Positions 48,872 through 62,184 of a stretch of DNA of 64,000 nucleotides are shown here, one piece after another. Below the pieces are notes generated by a model that saw only the letters and a list, made by a program, of their open reading frames with translations, had not been told where the DNA came from and did not search any database. The stretch spans positions 18,173,261-18,237,260 of the forward strand of contig NC_003074.8 of the NCBI RefSeq assembly GCF_000001735.4, in the 5' to 3' direction. Positions within the stretch are counted from its first letter, which is position 1; each line of letters starts with the position of its first letter. Made by a program: the position numbers and the translations under genes. This DNA is from Arabidopsis thaliana (Eukaryota > Streptophyta > Magnoliopsida > Brassicales > Brassicaceae).

Positions 48872-51155
48872 TCAATGGAGATTTTCAGAGTCCGATTTCT
48901 TGTAGATAAGCTTGGTATGAAGAATAGTATCCAACATTGAAACAGCTTCAACGATATTCTTGCCTTTGTTTAACATCACACAGCTCGCCCTGCATATTTT
49001 CAAAATGCAAAATTAGACAAAGAAACTGCAAATCTTACAAAGATCATGTCTAATGCAAAATATTTTACCTTTTTGCATTTGCAGCATCAGTAATCTCAGC
49101 TCTAGTTGGAACTCCGGATTTCACAAGTGATTCAAGAACCTGAGTTGCCATAATCACCGGTACACGAGCAGCTTTACAAATAGCTATAATCTCCTCCTGC
49201 ATATTAGCCAATCTCTCCCATCCACATTCCACTGCAAGATCACCTCTAGCTATCATAATTCCTAAAGGATTCGAACACTTCATTGCTTCTAAAAGAATCA
49301 AAGACAAATTCTTGAATCCACTTTTCGTTTCAATCTTTAAAACAATACCAAGATCATCTAGTTTTCTTTTCTTCAACTCTTGTCGAAGAACGGTTATATC
49401 ATGGACATCACGTATGAAAGAAATACCAACCATATCAGCATGTGAAGCTACATAATCAAGATCTTTAATATCTTTTGATGTTAAGCCTTTGAAATGGATA
49501 TCGCTCTGCGGTATGTTAATGGACTTCTCTGATCCTAGTTTTGTACCTTTTGGACGTGCATGAGTTATGGAGACAATTACCTCTGAAGGACTTGTTCCTT
49601 TTATGACTCCCCATATTTTTCCATCATCAAAACCAATGGTTTCACCAGGCTTGACTGAATCAAACAAATAACCGGAAGGACAAGTTAACCTATGAGCTCC
49701 TGGAACAGTTACAGATGGTTCATCGAGCGATCCTTCTCGGGTTATGACTAGTAAATCTCCAACTTTTAGCCTTACAAAAGATTCTTTGGGAGGAACATCT
49801 ACTACTCGTCCAACTAAACGTCTCCCTTTCTTTCCCTTAACACTTAACTCAGTTCCACTTTCTATGTAAGCAGTGTCGAAACATTCAGCCACAAACCCGG
49901 TACTGTTGAAAACATGAAACTCTTTTGAGATTTTAAGTCTCCTCTTTCTCCCTCTAGCGTCACATAGTCTTATAGAATCACCAATTTGGAGACCAGCAAG
50001 AAAATCTTGGCCTTGGACCGATATAGTAGCATCAGGGGAAACATGAGCAGGAGGTTCTGTTCCTGTGAGGCAGAGCCATACCAAAGCAGGAGAAACAACA
50101 TTTCCATAAGCATCTTTCTTTGGTGAAATTTTCATCACACACGGACCAGGTTTTAAGGTACCAGTTCTGAGTTTTGGTCCTGCTAAATCCATATGAACGC
50201 GACATGGCATCTCTAACATCTGAGAAGTTCTTCTTACTCTTTTGATGATCTCACCCCAAATACTTGGATCTCCATGTGCACAGTTTATACGGATAACAGA
50301 TGTTCCAGCTTTAAGAATATCAGTTATAAATGTTTCACTCAAAGTTGCTTCTTCACCAATAGTTACCATGATATGAGTACTTCTTCCCTCACGAAGTTTA
50401 CCAAGTAATGACTCTTTGTATGATAATACCCTCCCTTTATCATTCTTCTTAGTACTTTTTCCCTTGGGATATACATTAGTCCAAGACTCCGTCACAGCGT
50501 TTTGATCGTTCATCAAAAGATTAATAGAGGCGTTAAGGTGGGCGAGAACATCCAGATTGTTGTTGTCTAAACTTGACAGACCAAGAGAAGCTAGATGACT
50601 GTTGAGCTGCTCAATGTCCAGAGATCTCAAAGCCATATAATGAACTAAGTTTGTTGCACATTCCAGATACTTACTGCAACAGACGGTACTAGGAAATTAG
50701 GCGAAAAATAAGTAATGCAAACTATATATAAAATGGTTAACAAACCTGTCACATAAGTGTAGTTGAGAAGCATTCCATTTCTCTGCTGCTAAGAGATGTG
50801 ACCGAAGAGCATTCAGTTTTTCGATAACACTAGCCACATTATTGGCCCCATTGCTTCCAGAGAGGTCTGCTTCTGACTTGAGATGAGACATAGCATCTTT
50901 AGAATCTGGAAAGTCAAAACTCCAGGTACATTCTGTGGAGGTATTATCACCAAAGGTGGCTTCCAATCTGCTGAAACTTTCAGCTTCGCCTTTCCCGCGA
51001 GCTAAGGCAAAAGCTAAGGTTCTCTGAATAGGAAGTTTCATGTGATTAAGTGATAATGCATAACTTGTCTTCTTATGTTGGTTGTTTATGTGAGACCTGC
51101 TGGAGAAGCAAAGGATCTTGTCTCTCAACAAGTGGCTTGAATCAAGTCCTACCAT
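48872..51155 (-). CDS. Pyruvate kinase-like protein
   Basis: 710 residues from exons 50746-51155, 49069-50673 and 48872-48989. A 5'-UTR intron (51174-51469) precedes the start at ATG 51155. The N-terminal 230 residues are a plant-specific extension. The PK-like barrel then begins [20 protein letters not shown] and RINCAHGD. The catalytic Lys region ([13 protein letters not shown]), the metal-ligand motif [10 protein letters not shown] and the TQVLESL segment are present. The B-domain region is long and diverged. The chain ends about 37 residues after the last exon junction ([20 protein letters not shown]), so the regulatory C-terminal domain of normal pyruvate kinases is absent, and VMLNKG replaces VMLSGE. 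Catalysis is uncertain. Likely At3g49160 (memory). Confidence 0.9.
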
Positions 51156-51520
51156 ATCGACTAATTGAATCACCTGAGAATCAAAACGAAAAAGGAGAAA
51201 CTGTTATAGATTGACACAGAGGTTAAAACCTAGGCATAACCACAAAGACAAGAAACGAAACATGTATAACGCAAAGAAAGAAAACAAAAAAACAAACAAA
51301 TTCCAAGTTCGTGAAAAGGACAAAAACAAGCCTACCACAAATCAAAATCCAGGAAACAAATCATATCTAAGCAAATAAGTTTTCTAGGCTACTGGAATTG
51401 AGAAAATATCTGGAAGGAATCAAAATCAACCGAAACTCATTCCCTAGAGGACAAGAACATGAGAAATACCTTTGTTATGGAGAAGCGCTTTGTTCAGATA
51501 ATGTCTTCGCTCTCGTCTTG

Positions 51521-51603
51521 AGGAGAAGAAGAAGAAGAAGAAGAAGAAGAAGAAGAGAAGACAGATTTTTCAACGAAGAAGAAGAAGAAGAAGCAGAAGA
51601 AAG
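51521..51603. repeat. (GAA)n microsatellite in the leader of the pyruvate kinase-like gene
   Basis: Two blocks of GAA/AAG triplets separated by about 18 bases, lying in the probable 5' UTR of the minus-strand gene (CTT repeats on its strand). Long frames here on either strand are repeat artefacts. Confidence 0.85.
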
Positions 51604-52256
51604 AATGATGAAGAATTTTCTTAATGAAATAAAAAAAGTTGTGGTTAAGGATAAAAAGGGAGTGTGGCGAGCGCGTGTCAGATTCATCTTCTCGGGGAAT
51701 CTAGTAACACGGACGGATGAGGCTGAAAGGTCCCCATTATAAAACGACGTCGCTTTGTTTTTCTAAACCTATTCAGACAAGAGACCCAAAGATAGAAAAA
51801 AAAAGACCGGTCCATGCGGTTTAACCAAACCAATTCCGTGAAAACTGATTAATTTGGTTTATCTATTCCAACAATGGAAATTGTTTGGTAAATTTTAAAA
51901 GAGTTTGGGAAAGTAGCTCCTATTGTAAAAGAGTTTTATAATTAGACAAAGTCGTTTATGAATATATGAAACACTTAACTGACTATTTCAAATTTCAAAT
52001 ATATGTATAACTTTTAACCATGTAAGAACAAAAAAATAAGAATGGCTAAGTTTGCTTAATTAGATTTTGTAAAATTTGACACATTATTTCTAAATTACAT
52101 TTTATTGAAACTATGATTCATTTATTGGATGTTTTTTAGAAAGTTTGTGAAAATTATTAGCGGATTTGTAAACTGAAGAATGAACATAAACCATTCAATC
52201 TTTTAGTTACGGGAATAATGAAACCTATAAATCGGTACAAAGTTACAAACACATTT
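51604..52256. other. Intergenic spacer
   Basis: Promoter side of the pyruvate kinase-like gene (CGACGTCG at 51746-51753) then AT-rich sequence up to the polygalacturonase relic. Nothing else recognised. Confidence 0.4.
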
Positions 52257-53545
52257 CTAAGCATAACATTTGTTCAACACAACACTCTCAATAGGAATCT
52301 TATCCGTGGGAAAATCACAGTCTGAGTCCATTGTAGTTCTCTTATCCGGTAACAAACTGCACGGCTCCGGTGTAACCCTACTAGTAACTCCGGAGACATC
52401 CGTGCAGTTCCACTGCAGCTTCTTCGGGTCCGGCGACAAAGCTATAGTCACACTCGACATGCATAAACCCGTAAATGGACCATTCTTGATCCTTTCTAGC
52501 TTTGCCGAAATTGTAACGTTTTCTGCGGTCATGTCACGGTAATGGATATTGCTAATCTCCGGCAACGCCTTGGGATCAAACCCGCCTACGGGATGCAGCT
52601 TATACGAACCGGTCATCCAGAAAACGTATTTCATCGTCTTCATCGTAAATCTCCTAGCGAAAATGTCTTTGATGTAACCGCCACGTCCTATAGCGGTTTT
52701 GATTCGGATAGCGGATTGTGTGTTGATTAGTGTCACCTCTTCAGTTTTCGGAGAAGATGATTTCGATCAACAAAGGTCTTGATATCGACTTGAAACCGCC
52801 ACTTCGATACTTCAACCACCATGACTTCCCTTGTCCATTAGTCGTTCTTTTGTTACCTAACAACAAATTTGATCTTATAAACTAAATATATAATTTTGAT
52901 TCAATCTCATATATATATATCCATCAAACCATTTTAATGATTTAAGTTTTGTTGTGCTTACCGGTGATAACAACATCGGTTAGGTTACTTCCGTATACTA
53001 AACCAGTAAACCTTGCATCTCCGTATGACGGCAAAGGTGGAATCATAGGATATTCAGACTCATCCTGTTTGTTACAAACGAAATAAAACCAAATGTGATT
53101 ATTTATCTCAAATAGAATGGTTGATATTTTTTAGTGCATTCATAAATAGGTGTACGATACTAGCTAAAATTTTGAGCTTAGATATATTTATTACCTGAGA
53201 AGCAAGAATAGTTGCACCTTGCTGGATAAACAAAGTAAAATGGCTTGTGAGGTTGAAACTTCCGGTGAGCCAACTCCCCGGCGGTACAATGAGTTGGACT
53301 CCACCGTCAGCCGCCAACGGAGTAAGCTTACTTATTGCTTCTCGAAACGCTTTGGTGTTTGAGGGTTTTCCATCTCCAATAGCTCCAAAATTCGTCAAAA
53401 CCGCACTGTGTTTCCGGCAATTCAAAGCCAAATATTCAATACTCTTATTGCTTGTTGATCCCAAATTGCTTTGGATACGGGATTCCATCATCGGAAAACC
53501 GGATATTGCTAATACCACTAGTATCTTAAAACTTGTCTGAATCAT
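52257..53545 (-). pseudogene. Polygalacturonase (GH28) relic lacking the catalytic centre
   Basis: Exons 53195-53545, 52962-53064 and 52257-52856. The N-terminus has a signal peptide (MIQTSFKILVVLAISGFPMM) and the GH28 opening LTNFGAIGDGKPSNTKAFRE. Exon 2 gives DESEYPMIPPLPSYGDARFT. Exon 3 runs to RPLLIEIIFSEN, then meets TGA and a frame change. Similarity resumes as VTLINTQSAIRIKTAIGRGG to FPTDKIPIESVVLNKCYA. The block normally between them, with the NTD, DD and GHG/GSE catalytic motifs, is deleted; only the RIK motif remains. Pectin hydrolysis is therefore impossible. The gene family acts in cell-wall loosening. Confidence 0.85.
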
Positions 53546-53693
53546 CTTCAACTGTAATAACTTAAATAAATTAGAATGCTTCTCTTTATTTATTTTTAAA
53601 AAGAACGATCACATTGAACCCAAAATCCTCAAGATTTAAAATAACATTGAATAGAAAAGCCTCATTTGTGTATCTAAATCTCAAAGTCACCAT

Positions 53694-56340
53694 TCACCAA
53701 TAATCATTACAAGAACATTTCCCATCTTTAAAATGATGAAAACGATTCAAATCCCTCAACACAATCTCTCTACCAGAGACTGTCGATATATATTTCATCG
53801 CGTTATGGCAATCTCCGCAGACCCGTAAGTTCTTGAACACCCTAACCGGTCTAGATTTCGACGTGCTTATAAGCCCAAACGCAACCGCAATTTTCTCGCT
53901 GTGCTGATATAGTAACCTCTCCTTCTCCGCCTCATCATTCTCCTCCTCTAGCTTGTGAAGAACAAGATCCGTATCAGGAACATATCCGCAGCGTTTTATT
54001 TCTGTAATTAACCGATCCAATTCATCATATATTTGGTGAGCATTCGGGTGAGCTGTATCACCTACGTAGAACTTATGAATTTTATCTCCCACTTCTATCC
54101 AACTGCAACCTCCTTCTTTAACCAAGTTTCTCTCTTTCATCTTCCTCCTCATCTCCGTAGATTCTTCCCATTTCCCTACATAGAAATATTCAACAAAGTG
54201 TCACTTTCACACAAGGTAGATCAGTAGAAGAAAGAGTTTTATCTGATTGTGTTTGAATTATATAGATACCTGCACAAGCGTATATGTTTGAGAGCTGTAT
54301 ATAAGCTGCAGGCTCATTCGGATCAAGTTCTAAGATCTTCCTCGCAGCCAACTTTCCGAGTTCTGTGTTACTGTGAACTCTGCAAGCTCCAAGAAACGTA
54401 CGCCATACTAAAACATCGGCTTGGAAGGGCATTGTGTTAATGAACTCAAATGCGTCTGTGAGAAGCCCGGCTCGACATAGAAGATCAACCATACAAGCAT
54501 AGTGTTCCATCTTAGGTTTGATCTTGTGGTCTTCATACATTGAATTGAAATGTCTCCATCCTTCGGAGACCAAACCAACATGGCTGCATGCCGATAAGAT
54601 TGCAACATAAGTGACCTCATTTGGCTTCACCCCTTCTTCTATCATTTGGTTGAATGTTTCGAGTACCCTTATAGCGAATCCGTGTTTAGCGAAACCTGTG
54701 ATCATTGAAGTCCACGAGATGACATTACGATTTTCCATAAAATTGAAGACTCGGGAAGCTGTGTCAATGCTTCCACATTTGGAATACATAGAGATCAAAG
54801 CATTGCAGACGGGTTGATTGCACGAGAGCCCGAGTTTAACCACCTGAGAATGGATTTGCTCGCCTTTTCTTATTGAACCAACATTTGCAACTCCACTCAA
54901 CAAGCTAGCAAATGTGAAAGCGCTAACACCTAATTCTCTCTCAGTGATCTCACTTAAAAGCTTAAATGCTTGCTCAAAATTCAAGTTCCTGCATGTTCCG
55001 TCAAGAAATGTATTATACGAAACCAAGTTCTTCTCAGAAAGTGACTCAAAAGCTCTCTGAGCATCTTCCATCCTGTCAGATTTAACAAACATGCTGATAA
55101 CCGAGTTTGCAACACTGCTATTCGAAGCAAGCCCTCTTTTGAAAGCTTGACCAAGAACCTGTTTACCTACCCGTGGATCCGAAAGATTTCCACACGCCTT
55201 GAATGCACTCGAGAAAGTGAAATGATTTGGCTCAACATGACCTTGCGTTATCATTTCACTAAAGAGATTAATAGCCTCTGTAGCGAGATTACAGTTTTTC
55301 ATATAACCAGTGATCAATGCCGTCCACGACATAACACTATGATCCTCCATTCTATCAAACACCTTCCTGCAATCATCTACCGAACCATCCGCAGAACATT
55401 TCGCATACATATCAACTAAACTACATTCAACATCATCCACAAGCCCTGATCTAATAGCCCAAGAATGCAACTGCTTTCCCAAAGACAAGTTCTCCAACTC
55501 AGCACAAGCCGAAAACACAGAGCTTAGTGTGAACTTATCTGATTCAAATCCACTTAAAACCATATCCAAGAAAAACCTAATCGCTTCCCTAGGAAACCCC
55601 ATCTGCATACACCGAGTAATCATCAAAGTCCAAGTAACAACATTTAGTTCAGACATTTTATCAAACACCTTATACGCATTCTCAAAGCTATTCTCTCCTT
55701 TCACAAACATGTCAATCAAAGAACAACCCACACACACATCAGATTCAAAATGCCCAGTCTTCATCAAAAACCCTAAAGTCACTCTCCCAACTCCAACAAA
55801 ATCCGAATTCGAACAAGCTCGTATCACCGCCGTGTAACAATAATCATTAGGCACCAAACCTAACTCCAGAAACTCAACAAAAACCTTAATTGCATCTAAT
55901 TCTCTTCCGTTGTTACCGTAACAAGCCATCATCGCACTCCACGAAACAACATCTCGCTTACCAAATCTTCTCATAGTCTCAAACACATCTTCAGCTTTCG
56001 CCGAATCTCCAGATTTCGAATACAAGCTAATCAACGAATTGTAGAGAACCGAATCAGGCTCGATATCAAACTCGATTAATCGAGCGTGTACGAGTTTCCC
56101 GAGACGAAAATCGCGTGCTCGGATACAAGATTTGAGAAGTGAAGAGAAAGTGACTGAGTCCATAGGACGAATCCCATCACGAGCCATGAGATCAAGAGCT
56201 GAAACCGCTCCACGAAGATCTCCGGCATTGAGATGACGGAGAATCAAACGGTCGGCGACGTTGATCCGATTTGAAACGGACGGTTGAGATTTAATCGGAA
56301 GTTTGGCGGGAGATGGAAACGAAAAGCTTATCATCGCCAT
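53694..56340 (-). CDS. EMB2261: PPR protein, PLS class with DYW domain (EMB2261)
   Basis: 850 residues from exons 54270-56340 and 53694-54175, joined at G|GG (YACAG|KWEEST). ATG 56340 starts MAMISFSFPSPAKLPIKSQP, a Ser/Pro-rich plastid-type presequence. Many PLS triplets follow (for example DVVSWSAMMACYGNNGRELD and NVISWTSMITGFAKHG). E/E+ motifs and a full DYW domain end the protein: YQHSEKIAVAFGLIS, CGDCH and CSCNDYW. Family role: organellar C-to-U RNA editing. From memory this is At3g49170, EMBRYO DEFECTIVE 2261, essential for embryo development. An intron in a PPR gene is less common but its borders are canonical. Confidence 0.95.
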
Positions 56341-56549
56341 TGTTCTCCAATCTAAACGATCCGTTACTGTTAATTATCAATATCACACAAAATTTACATT
56401 ATAGTCCCTTAAGTTTGTGGAAATTATCAATAAGACACAAAACTATTAATTTATCAAATTACATACATAGTTCATAAACCCTAATTTATAGATATCACAA
56501 AACCCAGACTTGGAATCAGTTTCTCTTTACTTCCCTCTTTCTCTGAGCT

Positions 56550-58614
56550 ATGGAGATTACTGTAATCGCTTCTTCCTCAATCGATGAAGGAATTGGAAGT
56601 TGGGATCTCAAAACCGGGACAGAGCAGCTTCAATTCAAGCCGTGTGCTTCTCCGGCGCATGGTCTCACCGCCGTCGGCGAAAAATTTCTCGCCTCCTCTC
56701 AGCTCTCGGCGAGAAATACTTCTGGCTCGATTTTTTACTGGTCTTGGACTAAGGTCTCATTCTCAAACTTGAAATCACTGTTTTTTTGTTCTCTTTGGAT
56801 AGAAAGTTTGAAACTTGTTTTGAATTGTAGCCTCAAGCTGAAGTGAAGAGCTACCCAGTGGAACCAATAAAGGCTCTTGCAGCAAACAATGAAGGAACTT
56901 ACTTAGTTGGTGGTGGAATCTCTGGAGATATTTACCTTTGGGAGGTTGCGACTGGGAAGTTGCTTAAGAAGTGGCATGGTCATTATCGTTCAGTAACATG
57001 TTTGGTGTTCTCTGGAGATGATTCTTTGTTGGTTTCTGGATCTCAAGATGGGTCTATTAGAGTTTGGTCTCTTATAAGGTTAAAACTTTGTGTATTATCA
57101 TGCTTGTTTTTTTGCAAGGCATTGTCTTTTATTCTGATTCTTTGCTCTTTGTGGTTAGTTAGGCTATTTGATGATTTCCAGAGGCAGCAAGGGAACACTC
57201 TTTATGAACACAATTTTAATGAGCATACAATGTCTGTAACTGATATTGTTATAGACTATGGAGGCTGCAATGCTGTGATAATTTCCTCTTCAGAAGATCG
57301 GACTTGCAAGGTACTTATTTGGATCACTAATGTTATGCATTTGTTAACTGCAATGAAAGTTTAGCTCTTGTATTGTTAATGAGATTCATTTTGATATAGC
57401 TGAGAAATAGAACCTGATATAGCTTTTTTATTTGATGACCTTGGTTGGATTTGTAAATCCATATAGGTTTGGAGCTTGTCAAGAGGGAAATTGTTGAAAA
57501 ATATCATTTTTCCTTCAGTCATCAATGCACTCGCATTGGACCCTGGAGGGTGTGTGTTCTATGCTGGTGCCAGAGACAGCAAAATCTATATCGGTGCCAT
57601 TAATGCCACAAGTGAATACGGGACACAAGTTCTTGGTTCAGTATCTGAAAAAGGGTACTAACCGTTCCCTATATTTCAATCGTTGTCAACAATCCTAGTC
57701 AATATTCTTCTTACTTTTAACATCTTCTAAATCATAATACATGTATTTGAACTGGAGCTTGTAGTAATTCTTGACTAAGATGGTATTTATGAGATCTTTT
57801 ATATATTTGAACATTAGCTAGTAGTAATCTATTTGACTGCTGTGGCTGTTTGACTGTCTAAGTTAATCTCTATTGATCAATAATTTTTGTCTGAACAGCA
57901 AAGCTATTACTTGCTTAGCATATTGTGCAGACGGAAACCTTTTGATATCTGGATCAGAAGATGGTGTGGTTTGTGTTTGGGATCCCAAATCACTTCGCCA
58001 TGTTCGTACTCTCATCCATGCAAAAGGTATATTTGCTAGCACTTTCTTCTGTTTGAGTTTTACTTCTACAAAATGAATAAGTCAATTTAACAACCCTTTC
58101 TTGCTTTTCAAACTTTTTTCTTACAGGTTCTAGAAAAGGTCCTGTGAACAATATTCAAATTGTTAGAAAAACGATTGTTGCTAATTCCAACAAAACCCAA
58201 GTTTCCTGGAAAAGTCGTGGGGCTTTAATCCCACCGCCTTTGGAAAAATATGAAAGACCAGTAGAAGATACTATGGATGGTATCGTTACGGTTGATCCGC
58301 CGCCATTTTCTGATGTTCCTGTTTACTCTTCTTTCCTCAGTGCTGACCTTATTGACGAGCAAGTTAAAGAACTTCAGGTTTGTGTTTCCTCACTGTCTAC
58401 AGTAAACAGTTTTGGTAAAAATGACTCAAAACATAATATTTTCTCGGTTTGTTTGTTGTTTCAGCAACAAGGCTCTGCAGCAACAGAGATGGAAATGGAA
58501 AGACTGAAACTTGAATACAAAAGATCTTTACAGATGAATGAACAATGGCAGAAGAACTATGAGAATTTGCTTCAAGTGGTTATGGAAGAAGAACAAATCG
58601 GTGGTACCAATTGA
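56550..58614 (+). CDS. RID3: WD40-repeat protein RID3 (IPI3/WDR18-like)
   Basis: 438 residues from exons 56550-56753, 56831-57078, 57163-57310, 57467-57654, 57899-58026, 58127-58377 and 58465-58614. Recognisable WD repeats include GGGISGDIYLWEVATGKLLK, LLVSGSQDGSIRVWSL and LLISGSEDGVVCVWDP. The C-terminus is a helical segment (EMEMERLKLEYKRSLQMNEQ). WDR18/Ipi3-type proteins act with PELP1/TEX10-like partners in maturation of the 60S subunit; that family assignment is from memory. RID3 (ROOT INITIATION DEFECTIVE 3, At3g49180) is known from temperature-sensitive mutants in root and shoot meristem formation. Convergent with the next gene, only 113 bases between stop codons. Confidence 0.95.
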
Positions 58615-58727
58615 AAGCTTTTTATTGTTGTTTCTACACATTTTTGGAATTACATTAAGAGATATTGTCAAGTGGCATATGAAGTCGTCACTAAAGATAT
58701 GTTTTATCAAGATCCCAAATTTAGGTA

Positions 58728-61116
58728 TCATAGCATTCTGTAAAGTAGCCCAGCGATTTGGTAAAGTAGCCAAGCCACTCTATTGTGGAGAATCCTGAGA
58801 TAATCCCACAAACGGAGAGACTCTCTTTTTGTGACAGCGGCTTTAATGCTTCGGAGAGATTCTTCCCAGTCGTCACAAAGCCGATGAGGATCACTTATCA
58901 CCGTTGGATCTACGATTAGTGTAATTGTCATCTTATTCATATAACTTTGACAATGTATCGTCAACGCCTAATCAAATTGAACAACAAAAAAAAGATTTAC
59001 ATTTCATTAGATAGACATAACAAAAGGAAAAAATAGAACAATGAAGTTTGTGGAATCATCATTTTATCAACTTTTATGAACAATGATAAAAATAAGCAAC
59101 TTACATGGGGATGGCCATAAGCACTTGAGGCAAAGTAAGTGATGGGATGTCCATAGAAGCTAACTTCTTCAACGGGACCAACCATGTTCGAAAACGTCAT
59201 CGTTGTGTTTGACACCATTCTGTTTATTATACTAGCCGCCACCTGCAAATTAATTACAAATTAGTCAATAATCATCATAACCAAAGTAGTGTCAACTATA
59301 TCAACTAAAACTATTTGATCGTGTTGCTTTTAATTTTAATGAAAATGACAATATGTAATGTACCTCTTCTTATATGTAATAAATTATTATTTTTTCTGAA
59401 ATCAAGCTTTCTCGTCTATACTAAACATATATAAGATGGGTTAGTTCTTATTTAAAATGACCTTGATTCCAAGCAATTTGACAATGATTCTACAGAATAT
59501 GTATGTTAGCATTGCGCCGTATGAATTCTTCTTTCGACTGATGGTCTTCTGAGCTATTTCAAGATGTTCCAATGGGTCATCGCGTAATGCGATAGAAAAC
59601 GGAAATACTACATAGCCGAACCAATTTCCCCACCTACATTTAGACCCTTTCTCCATCATATCTGCTAGATCCTGTTTTAAAACAAAAATAAATTTAAATT
59701 TCACTGATGATTAAGTACACTTAACTTGTAATCAAATAAGTCATTAACTTTATGTGAATTTACCTGGATTCCAGTTGTTGGTCGTAAGTTTACAAGCAGA
59801 GCTGATCTTAGCCTTATTCTCTTAGGCAGCTTTTTTTGCTTCCTATTTTTAGTTTCTTCTTCTCCTATTAGTTTATCATGAAATTATTGAATTGTACACG
59901 TTAATAATGGGCAATATTTATTAACATATATACATGAAAATAGATAGGATCGAGTATAATTTTAATTACCGTATCTTCTCGCAAGGTATCGCGAGAGACC
60001 AGCTTGGGTTACTCCAAGTACAACATCGTTGATAGTCTATCGAACCAAAATATATAAGATACTCATAATCTTCTGTTTTTAATATGTACTGTATATATAA
60101 ATATGTAAACGAAGAGAGTCTAAGGAGAAATCTAACCATGTTCATTGCGTTCTTGGTTAGCTTGATATCGTCAAGGCTCACAGTACGATGAACCAAACGC
60201 AGCTGTTTACTCTTCGTTGACAGGAAATCACCTTTGATGGGTGTCTCGGTGTCCTTAACGAACAATGTCGTAACAATAAACTCCAAAGCATCACAAACCG
60301 TGTTTAAACCCAAGATAACCGCCGTCCAAATAACCTTAACCAACCACAACAACCGGGAATCACTTCTTGAACCGGTTGTCAACAGGGATGACCTTGATGA
60401 CGACCGGTACTGGTACGGAAGACTAGGAAGCTCATCGGGATTTGATGTTTTACGCATACAAGCGAGGACAAGAGACATGATTGACATGCCATCACCAACC
60501 GAGTGATGGATCTTTAAAACGGCGACGTTTTCAGCGTCTGAGGTTTTCAAGTCGAGTAGGTGAAGCTCCCATAACGGCCTCGAGGTGTCCAACGGGATCT
60601 TCATGAGGTCAGAAACGTAATCTTCGAGAAATGCGTTTGAGTTCTCTATGTTTTGGGGTTTGATTTTGGGTACGATGAAGTGATCCTCGACGACCACGTT
60701 TGTCCGAACCCATCTTTGGTTTTGTCCATTCTCATCGGTCACCTTCAAGTAATTATATATTTTTGGTAAATGTTAATTGTTAGGAATCTTACAATCATTT
60801 TATCTAGTATATAAAATAATTCAGTCATTGTCACTTATGGATTGAACATTTAGAGTAAGATTTATTTAAACACAATGTAAATTTGAAATTTTGAAGGTAG
60901 TCGACTTACCAATTTACTTGAGAAACGAGGATGCCTGATAAAACTTTCCTTAAAGCCTCTGATAAACACACATGGATCGAGCTTACTCTTAAAACCAATC
61001 ACTGATATGATGTTGCAGTTAAACTCTGGCGCGTGAAACAGACGCGCCGCCGGGCTAAGTGGTTGCTCCTCTTCCTTCTCGTCCCCTGATATGTGTGGTC
61101 GTGTCTCAATCTCCAT
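58728..61116 (-). CDS. WSD-type wax ester synthase / diacylglycerol acyltransferase
   Basis: 522 residues from exons 60910-61116, 60137-60742, 59970-60036, 59764-59864, 59462-59671, 59105-59242 and 58728-58967. It contains the acyltransferase motif HHSVGDG (His148, His149, Asp153), a membrane-like stretch after it (LWLVKVIWTAVILGLNTVCD), and the conserved NLRPTTGIQDLADMMEKGSK and GWGNW-like region. It is a bifunctional O-acyltransferase family that esterifies acyl-CoA to fatty alcohols or diacylglycerol at the ER. ATG 61116 (MEIETRPHISGDEKEEE) is the first ATG in frame. The C-terminus is about 25 residues longer than its tandem paralogue (RVAWLLYQIAGLLYRML). Likely At3g49190 (memory). The substrate is unproven. 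Confidence 0.92.
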
Positions 61117-62184
61117 TATTTTTTGTTCAATGTTTCTATCTCTCAAACTATAAAGCCTATCTTTTTATAGCCCCCATGCTTATGCGGTACCATTTCTTAC
61201 GTGTATAACATGGAAAATTTAAATTTACTCTTTTGTTTACTTCTTAGTTACGTTGAAATTGAAGTAATCAACAAATGCGTTGCTCATACAAAAAGTTAGA
61301 CAAAGATAGAAAAATGCATATCATTACAATGGCGAACAACTTAACTGCACTAGGCGGATATATATGAATATCATTGGAGAAAGTATTTAAATTTTTTTGC
61401 ATTCCACATTTAGTAAACAATATTCTTTTAACCAATCATATCAGTGAACCAAAAAAAAACGTTTCCATTAGTAGTTTATCGGTGACATGATGCGTTAATG
61501 CATTTAGTTTTTCATTCACGTCATGTACTGACGTACATAAGTATTTGTACGTTGATCGAAAAGTCAAATATGAAAACATGTGACATGTGTATTTGATCGA
61601 AAAGAAACATGTGGTGAATTTTTACACAAGAAACAACAGCTATTTTTTTGTTGTTCTCATCAATTCTTCATATTTTAGTGTTGTTTTGTTCTGATCAAAT
61701 CTTCACATTCAAGTATTGCAACGCTACGCGCTTCTCATGCATGCATAGACTGATAGGCATACATATGGTTTCTAATTTTAAATAAATAAAAACGCATATG
61801 AATTGAGATTTTTTTTTCAACAGTAATTTTAGGACGTACAGATACTAAATAGTTTAAGACGGCAATACTAAGCGTCATAACTAAATTGTGATCTAATTGT
61901 CGTAATTAAAAGCAATCTTGTGACCAATGGAATTTTCATCTTGGTGCATATCAAGCCGCAGTGACAAAGTTATAAGTATTTAACAAGATATATTCGTGGT
62001 CGTGGACTGATGAAAACACATTCATTTCGTATTTAGTCAAAGATGAGAATACAAATGGAAGATGAAATTGTGAAATCCTAGAAATATGGTATCAAATTTG
62101 TCTGTTTTCAAGTTTTCATTTATTTTTTTTTGATAATTTTTTTTCTCTAAATCAAGAAAAAGAAAGGAAAAAAAAAAGCTAAAT
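61117..62184. other. Intergenic: promoter region of the first WSD gene
   Basis: About 1.07 kb with a TATA-like TTTTTATAG close to the start (61162-61170) and ACGT-containing motifs around 61525-61550. A poly-A/T-rich segment precedes the 3' end of the second WSD gene. No gene recognised. Confidence 0.45.

Noticed and set aside
51475-51687. Minus-strand frame with a long leucine run
   Set aside because: It is a translation of the (GAA)n microsatellite; no real gene.
51398-51742. Plus-strand 114-codon frame rich in Arg and Glu
   Set aside because: Same microsatellite read on the other strand, opposite the pyruvate kinase-like leader.
60234-60506. Plus-strand frame inside the WSD gene
   Set aside because: Opposite a well-supported coding exon with the HHxxxDG motif; shadow frame.
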